Source of the DNA: Craterostigma plantagineum
Lineage: Eukaryota > Streptophyta > Magnoliopsida > Lamiales > Linderniaceae
Direction: 5' to 3'
NCBI GenBank assembly: GCA_027422505.1
Contig: JAPQWV010000332.1
Coordinates: 124,001-188,000, forward strand
DNA: 64,000 bases
Shown one piece after another: positions 58,560 through 64,000 of the stretch. The notes under the pieces are model-generated. The model made no database searches. It was not told the origin of the DNA and saw only the letters and a program-made list of their open reading frames with translations. Within the stretch, counting starts at the first letter, position 1; the number at the start of each line of letters is the position of its first letter. A program made the translations under genes and the position numbers.

Positions 58560-59130
58560 GAGAAAAGATCCACAAGGGACAAAAACTTCAGAAAATGAAA
58601 CTCATTATCTACGACAAGAACTAAAGAACCTATAACAGAAAAAGCTATTAAGTTAAATCTACGATACTCTTCACTTTCACTTGGCCTTTGACTTCTGAGT
58701 TTTATCTTCATCCGAATGGGGCCTCCACAAGGGACCAAAAAGCTCTCGACCCGCAGGTCGAGTGAAACAAGGGAGGCGGCAGGCGGGAGGCAACGGGCGG
58801 GGAGACGGGCTAGCTGACCAGTGCCCGAGTCGGGGAGGCGACAGGCGGCGAGTCGGGGAGACGGCGGGAAAAAAAACCACATTAAAAGTTAAAAAACAGC
58901 GAAGAGCACGTGGAAAAAAATCGCAGAAAAAAAAAGTCACAGAAATCTACATACATGAACGACGAAGAAAATAAAAGGATAAGAAGAGAAATGTAACTCC
59001 CCCAACCTCCATTAATGGAGGAGCAGGAGGCGCTTGAAATGTGTCCGTGTGTGTGCGTGCGGTGGCTTGTTGGATTGGAGAGGATTATTTGGGTTCTTTT
59101 CTGACGTTTTTTCTCTTCTAAATACCCCAT
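58560..59130. other. Unassigned segment with GC-rich patch
   Basis: 58740-58870 is GC-rich with GGGGAGACGG/GGGGAGGCGAC repeats. On the minus strand a short open stretch ends RPHSDEDKTQKSKAK at about 58680. No family recognised; possibly the remainder of the element into which the 58022 MITE inserted. Confidence 0.35.
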
Positions 59131-59590
59131 GTGTGTGCAAAATATTAAATTAGTTATTAGTGAATGATTTTGATAAATTATATACTAAAAATAGAATGAG
59201 GTGATTATTATGAGTTTTAAAGCTAGGTTATTTGATAATTTTTTAAAAAATGAGATAGTTATTATGATTTAATAATTTTTTGATCTTTTATAGTAAGTAA
59301 AGTAGAAAAATTTTGATTGGTCAATTTTTAGAGACCAATTTATATGTTGTATCCCCTAGTATTTTATATAAGAGTATTGAAGGGCATAGCTAATATATAT
59401 TTACAATTTTAGTAATTAATTGATTAGGTCTATTTGTGGGTCATATGTGTCGATACCTACTTCTCATCCAACTGATGCGAATTAGACCTTCGTCTTAGAT
59501 GTGACTTCGTATGTCTCCATCACTTTCAATATCCTCACATTACAATAATCTCCTCTCAAAGTTATTAATGAGCAGCAAAAAAATATATTA

Positions 59591-59825
59591 TTTCCTTCGT
59601 CCCACCAACTTTATCACATAAATTGCTGGACACGCAAATTAAGGTAACATATTATAATAATATAGTACAATAAAAATGTAAAAAAGTATATATTTTAACA
59701 CATCTTTTAAGAATATTTAATATTATTATATTGATATTTTGTGATAGTTTTTTTGCTTACTAAGGAAATGTGATAAAATTACTAGGATGCCCGAAATGGA
59801 AAATTGTGATAAAATTAGGGAGAAG
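59591..59825. mobile_element. Stowaway-like MITE (Tc1/mariner)
   Basis: TA target duplications at 59589-59590 and 59826-59827. Left end TTTCCTTCGTCCCACCAACT and right end AAAATTAGGGAGAAG are inverted matches, and ACTTTATCACA pairs with TGTGATAAAATTA. 235 bp, AT-rich. Confidence 0.75.
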
Positions 59826-60160
59826 TATTAATTAATATAACATCGTCACGACATATCAAGATAATTAATTTCCAAAAGCTATAGTAAATGCTAGTTATTT
59901 AAACAAAAACACTAAAAATTTCTGTAGGTGTAAGAAATTTAAGAAGAATAATGAGTGTGGACAAGATTTGATTTAAATGAGATGTATTTTATATTTATTT
60001 AATTCCTTCACTCACATGGCACCCCATCGAAAGTGTGATGGAAGGTATGCTTGTCTTCGAGTGAGTGAAAAAGATACGAAAACCAGAAAGGAAAATTTAG
60101 AGAAAAAACACACACTGACACGTTCAACGTTTGCCCTAAATCTGTGTGTATTTGCATAAA

Positions 60161-60180
60161 CACGCACGTGTACGTGCGTG
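60161..60180. promoter_or_regulatory. Palindromic double ACGT (G-box/ABRE-like) element
   Basis: CACGCACGTGTACGTGCGTG: arms CACGCACG and CGTGCGTG around TGTA, containing a CACGTG G-box and a second ACGTG. It lies about 1 kb upstream of the IDD start codon. Such sites bind bZIP/bHLH factors; function is inferred. Confidence 0.35.
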
Positions 60181-61061
60181 TGTGTGTATGGAAAGATATT
60201 TCGGAGGAAAAGAAAAACGATTTGCTGTCTATATGAGAGAATGTTAGCAATTTTCCCCTTCGTGCATATAATTTTTTGAATAAAAGAAGAATTCACGATG
60301 TTATATATATCTTCGATTACTACAAAATGAATGAAGTTCAGTAAAACTCGATAAGACTAAAGAGGCATTTAAACGATAATACATGTATATAGTATTGTAA
60401 GATGCACATTATATACTTGAATTTCCTTAGATTATAGAAAGTAGAGTTGAGCAAAAATTATTTTGGATTTACATTATGCTTGGTGAGAGATTTATAACTC
60501 AACTAATCCAATAGAATGATGGCTAATTAAAATATATTTTCACAACTTGGCAGTTTGGGCGGGTTAGGATTTAGGAATATCTCCTTTCTCTATTTTAATG
60601 CAAATTTTTTTTGAAGTTGAAATATATATATATATATATATAATGTATAATCTTCATATGTCGAAGTCAAAAATGGATGAAGAAGGAAAATTAAATTTTC
60701 CTTTAAAAAAAGCTAATAATAGAGACGTTTAATAGATATTTATTACAACATACACAACAACCAAACGTTGAAAGACCCAAGTCAGCATCTTTTTCGAGAA
60801 TTTCATTTTCACTGAAAGCAAGAAAAATACAGTGGTAGTAGCAATAGTAGAAAGGCCAAGAGCTAAAAAGAAGAAAGTAAGGGATCATCACATCGCAGAC
60901 TAATCAGCTAAACATGGCTTCAAATGCTCTCTTCTTCCTTTATTCTCTCTCTATGTTGCTTCACTTTTAGCTCTCCTTAACTCACAAACACTCACCAAAT
61001 TTAAAAAGCACACATCTTTTTGCTGAATCGCTCTATATTTGCATAAGGGTTTTCTCAGATT

Positions 61062-61097
61062 ATGTATTTCTTTTCGAGAGGGGAAGTTCTGAGCTGA
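61062..61097 (+). CDS. uORF 1 in the IDD leader (11 codons)
   Basis: ATG 61062 to TGA 61097 (MYFFSRGEVLS). It counts only if transcription starts upstream of 61062, which the sequence does not prove. Confidence 0.3.
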   Translation: MYFFSRGEVLS

Positions 61098-61120
61098 GAA
61101 GAGTTGAATTTTCTTCTGTG

Positions 61121-61162
61121 ATGGGGTTTTCTGATTCTTGGGGTTTTCTGATATATATCTGA
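61121..61162 (+). CDS. uORF 2 in the IDD leader (13 codons)
   Basis: ATG 61121 to TGA 61162 (MGFSDSWGFLIYI), 43 bases before the main ATG and not overlapping it, so reinitiation is possible. Confidence 0.35.
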   Translation: MGFSDSWGFLIYI

Positions 61163-61205
61163 AGAGGGTTTTCAGATATCAGCTTATTGCAGAGATTTTA
61201 AGGAC

Positions 61206-62634
61206 ATGGAAGCTTCTTCTTCTTCATCAGCTCTACTTGCAATGAGAGACGACGAAAGTGAAGCTAATCATATTCCTCAACAGCAGCAATCTTCTCAAGC
61301 TCAATCATCGTCTTCCCTCAAGAGAAAAAGAAACCAACCTGGAAATCCAAGCAAGTACCATTGGAAACTTTCTTCTTTGAATCTTACTACTTCGAACCCT
61401 TTCCTCGTTCTTTTGTCTGCATACATATCTTGTCTATGTATGTAATAAATGAACCGTTCTTAATGATTCTGCCCTAAATTAACTTCAGTTCTTGTCTCGG
61501 ATAATTTCAGATCCAGACGCAGAAGTCATAGCACTATCTCCAAAGACCCTAATGGCGAAGAACAGATTCATGTGCGAAGTGTGCAACAAAGGCTTTCAGA
61601 GAGAACAAAACCTTCAGCTTCACAGAAGGGGGCACAACCTTCCATGGAAGCTGAAGCAGAAAACAACAAAAGAGGTTAAGAAGAAAGTCTATCTTTGCCC
61701 CGAACCCACGTGCGTGCACCACGACCCGACCCGAGCCCTAGGCGACCTCACGGGTATTAAGAAGCACTACTCAAGAAAACATGGAGAGAAGAAGTACAAG
61801 TGTGAGAAATGCTCCAAGAAATACGCAGTTCAATCTGATTGGAAAGCACATTCCAAGACTTGCGGCACTAGGGAATATAGATGTGATTGTGGAACTCTCT
61901 TCTCCAGGTAATGAATGATCTTTTTATTTAATATTTTTGTGCATAAGTTACGCTTATCTGTCATCCTAGGATCATGTTCTTGGTTGACATCGCATAATTA
62001 AGAGCTTTAGGTGAAGAACTAGGAAGGGAATAGATGCTTTTTTAAGATTCTTCCCTTGATAAGGGCAGATGAGGAGAGGAGGGAACATCTATCTCATCAT
62101 CACGGGCTAGTAAGAAAATGTCTGAATTTTTCTTACACGCTTTCAGCCTTCAGGCCATGTCTGACTTTTATCTCTCACACGCAGCAAAGCGCACAAAAAC
62201 ACCAACTTTCTTACACAGTTTCATCGATTCAATTTCCCATTATCTTTTTTTTTTCTTTTCTTCTCTTTCTCCTTCTCCAACTTTCGTTTTGTTCTTTGGA
62301 GCTTAGCCTGTCAAAACAACGACTTCACGTGAATTTCACCTCTGAGAGACTCAATGGAAGACCCACAACTCACAAGGCGTTATCTTTCTTTATTTCTTTC
62401 ATTTTATTTTTAAAAATTTCATTTCGAGGGTTTTTAAGACTTTCAAGAATCTTACTTTTCTTTGGAACATCCCTAGATAAAAAAAAAAATGAATTTTACC
62501 GCTTCACGTGGGATCATTGCAAGCCATATATGTTAAGATCTATAATGTTTGTTCTCTTGTGGATACGATAGATGCTTTCAGAGTCTGTACTAATTGATGG
62601 GCAATCCTTTTTCATGATAATAATCATCTGATTT

Positions 62635-62696
<62 letters not shown>

Positions 62697-64000
62697 TTTA
62701 GGTGACTGTGTGTCCATGTTCTTCATGTTGAAGCTAAGCCTAAAAACTATTATATAATTATAAGCTCGTCGGTCTCTTCATTTTGGCTTATTCATCAACC
62801 TTTTCTTTGATATAATTCTTATGGGAAGTGGCTATTCCCTTCATGATTTAAACAGCTATTGAATACATACGACGAGTCTTAATTGGTAAAAGTTCAAACC
62901 AGAATGATATGTCATTAAGTTCAAGGTTGATATATTTGCGTAAAGTATGATGTAAGGGCGACCCCATGTCCTAGGTAGCTACTCTAAGTCTACTTGTAGA
63001 CTATTTATTAAGTAGGTATAGTACTTGGTAAGGTCTTTCATTTCCTTTTTAATATAATTATTATAATATGTCCGAATGGGCGAAGATCATATTGTGTGAA
63101 AATGGGAAGAGAATTAGTCGTTGATCGTCATATAGCATCTATTATATAAATCGTAGAAAAAGATTATTGTAGTCTTGTTTTGACCGGTTTTGACTTTATG
63201 ACGACCTTAGTGTTACGGAATTCTACAGTCACATGCACACCTAACATCCCTTCATTTATATATGCATATATATATATTTGTATGTATATGTCTCGTCGTA
63301 TTTCTTTTCTATATATCTACATCATTTATATTTTAAATATATATCTCACCAGCTATATTCTTTATTCTTTGCCACGTGTACGTTCCTTATTTAGCTCTTT
63401 CTCCTTGCATAATTCTCATGCTAACAATAGTTCATGTTAAAAAAATGGTTATCTGCATATTCCATTCATATTCGTCGCAAGGACCACACATGCATTATTC
63501 AGATTCGAACATCAATCTCCCAACAGACATATTTGGCCCGAAATTCTTGGGACGATGTTTTACTAACACGCAAAAATCGAAATCATAATTCTTTGCAGGC
63601 GCGATAGCTTCATCACTCACCGAGCATTTTGCGACGCGTTAGCCCACGAAAGCGCGAGAAGTGCTCATCATCCACATGCCTCGTTGGCCGTGGTTGGAAG
63701 CCACTTGTTAGGGCACAAGACTACACAAACTCACACTCATCAAAACCCTAACCTTCATCACCATCAAGGATTTTCGAACCCTGATAATCTTCTCCAATTG
63801 GGCCGGGCCGGACCTCAACTCGAAACCCTAACGGGGCAGAGCTTTTGGCCTTCGATGACGTCTCGGGCTAATCTGCCACCTTCGGCTTCGGGCCTATTTC
63901 TTCAGCCCCAGCAAATAGCGACAAGCCATGATCAAGAAATAATTAACCAAGAATCTCCGCATGGGCTGTTGATGGAAAGCAAGCCTCAGTTTCAAGGGAT
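61206..64000 (+). CDS. IDD: INDETERMINATE DOMAIN (IDD) C2H2 zinc-finger transcription factor, 3' truncated
   Basis: Nuclear DNA-binding regulator of the plant IDD family (development, sugar and gibberellin signalling partners). Exons: 61206..61350, 61511..61907, 63599..>64000. Intron 1 appears to be GC-AG (GCAAGT at 61351); only this keeps the frame, giving QPGNP-N-PDAEVIALSPKTL. The ID domain is complete: ZF1 Cys70, Cys73, His86, His90 (FMCEVCNKGFQREQNLQLHR); ZF2 Cys111/Cys116 with His134/His139; ZF3 Cys146, Cys149, His162, Cys166; ZF4 Cys173/Cys175 with His188/Cys192 across the exon 2/3 junction (FSR-RDSFITHRAF). N-terminal KRKR (about residues 39-42) is a likely nuclear signal. The C-terminal part (LDLT/TRDFLG-type motifs) is beyond the window. 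Confidence 0.95.
62636..62692. repeat. (TC)n microsatellite in IDD intron 2
   Basis: About 57 bases of uninterrupted CT repeat within the 1.69-kb second intron. On the minus strand this is (GA)n, the class of site bound by BPC proteins. Confidence 0.97.

Noticed and set aside
60008..60296. Histidine/threonine-rich frames around 60.1 kb
   Set aside because: They reflect the GTGTGTGCGTG-like simple sequence; no homology or splice context.
62056..62571. Phenylalanine/leucine-rich open frame inside IDD intron 2
   Set aside because: T-rich intronic sequence; splicing of exon 2 to exon 3 across it restores the canonical fourth zinc finger.

Overview
The window is plant nuclear DNA, almost certainly from a eudicot. 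Its genes are split by many GT-AG introns (plus one GC-AG intron), the families are plant-specific (BASIC PENTACYSTEINE, INDETERMINATE DOMAIN, plant mobile domain), and more than three quarters of the sequence is transposon-derived or AT-rich intergenic DNA. Species cannot be fixed from sequence alone.

Four host genes are supported by exon-level models. They are a five-exon annexin (D5-like, minus strand, about 2.1-3.4 kb), an intronless class I BPC/GAGA-binding factor (plus, 25.1-25.9 kb) with an intron in its leader, an eleven-exon IAR1-type ZIP metal transporter (minus, 26.4-29.6 kb) with a 36-residue upstream ORF, and an IDD C2H2 zinc-finger regulator (plus, 61.2 kb to the window edge, truncated). 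BPC and IAR1 are convergent neighbours. They form the only gene-dense island.

The rest is nested mobile DNA. From left to right: a LINE RT fragment; a 5.9-kb Mutator-like element (MULE) with 89-bp perfect terminal inverted repeats (TIRs) and a 9-bp target duplication, carrying a broken MURA-type transposase and an antisense plant-mobile-domain gene; a decayed Ty1/copia element; several hAT-type MITEs; a 9.1-kb CACTA element whose TNP2-like transposase gene is split by a 3.1-kb solo LTR; a 4.6-kb MULE-like element filled with GGTAC-rich minisatellites; a roughly 7.8-kb inverted repeat made of two tail-to-tail copies of a hAT transposase gene; a Helitron-like region (about 46.9-56.3 kb) holding a tandem triplication of exons resembling the largest subunit of RNA polymerase V (NRPE1) and a WRN-type exonuclease exon; then further TIR elements and MITEs up to the IDD promoter.

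Two loci deserve most attention. The hAT inverted repeat is built so that a read-through transcript would fold into a long hairpin, the geometry of the maize Mu killer locus. The NRPE1-like triplication places fragments of a silencing-machinery gene, in both orientations, inside mobile DNA. Whether either locus makes RNA cannot be told from sequence.
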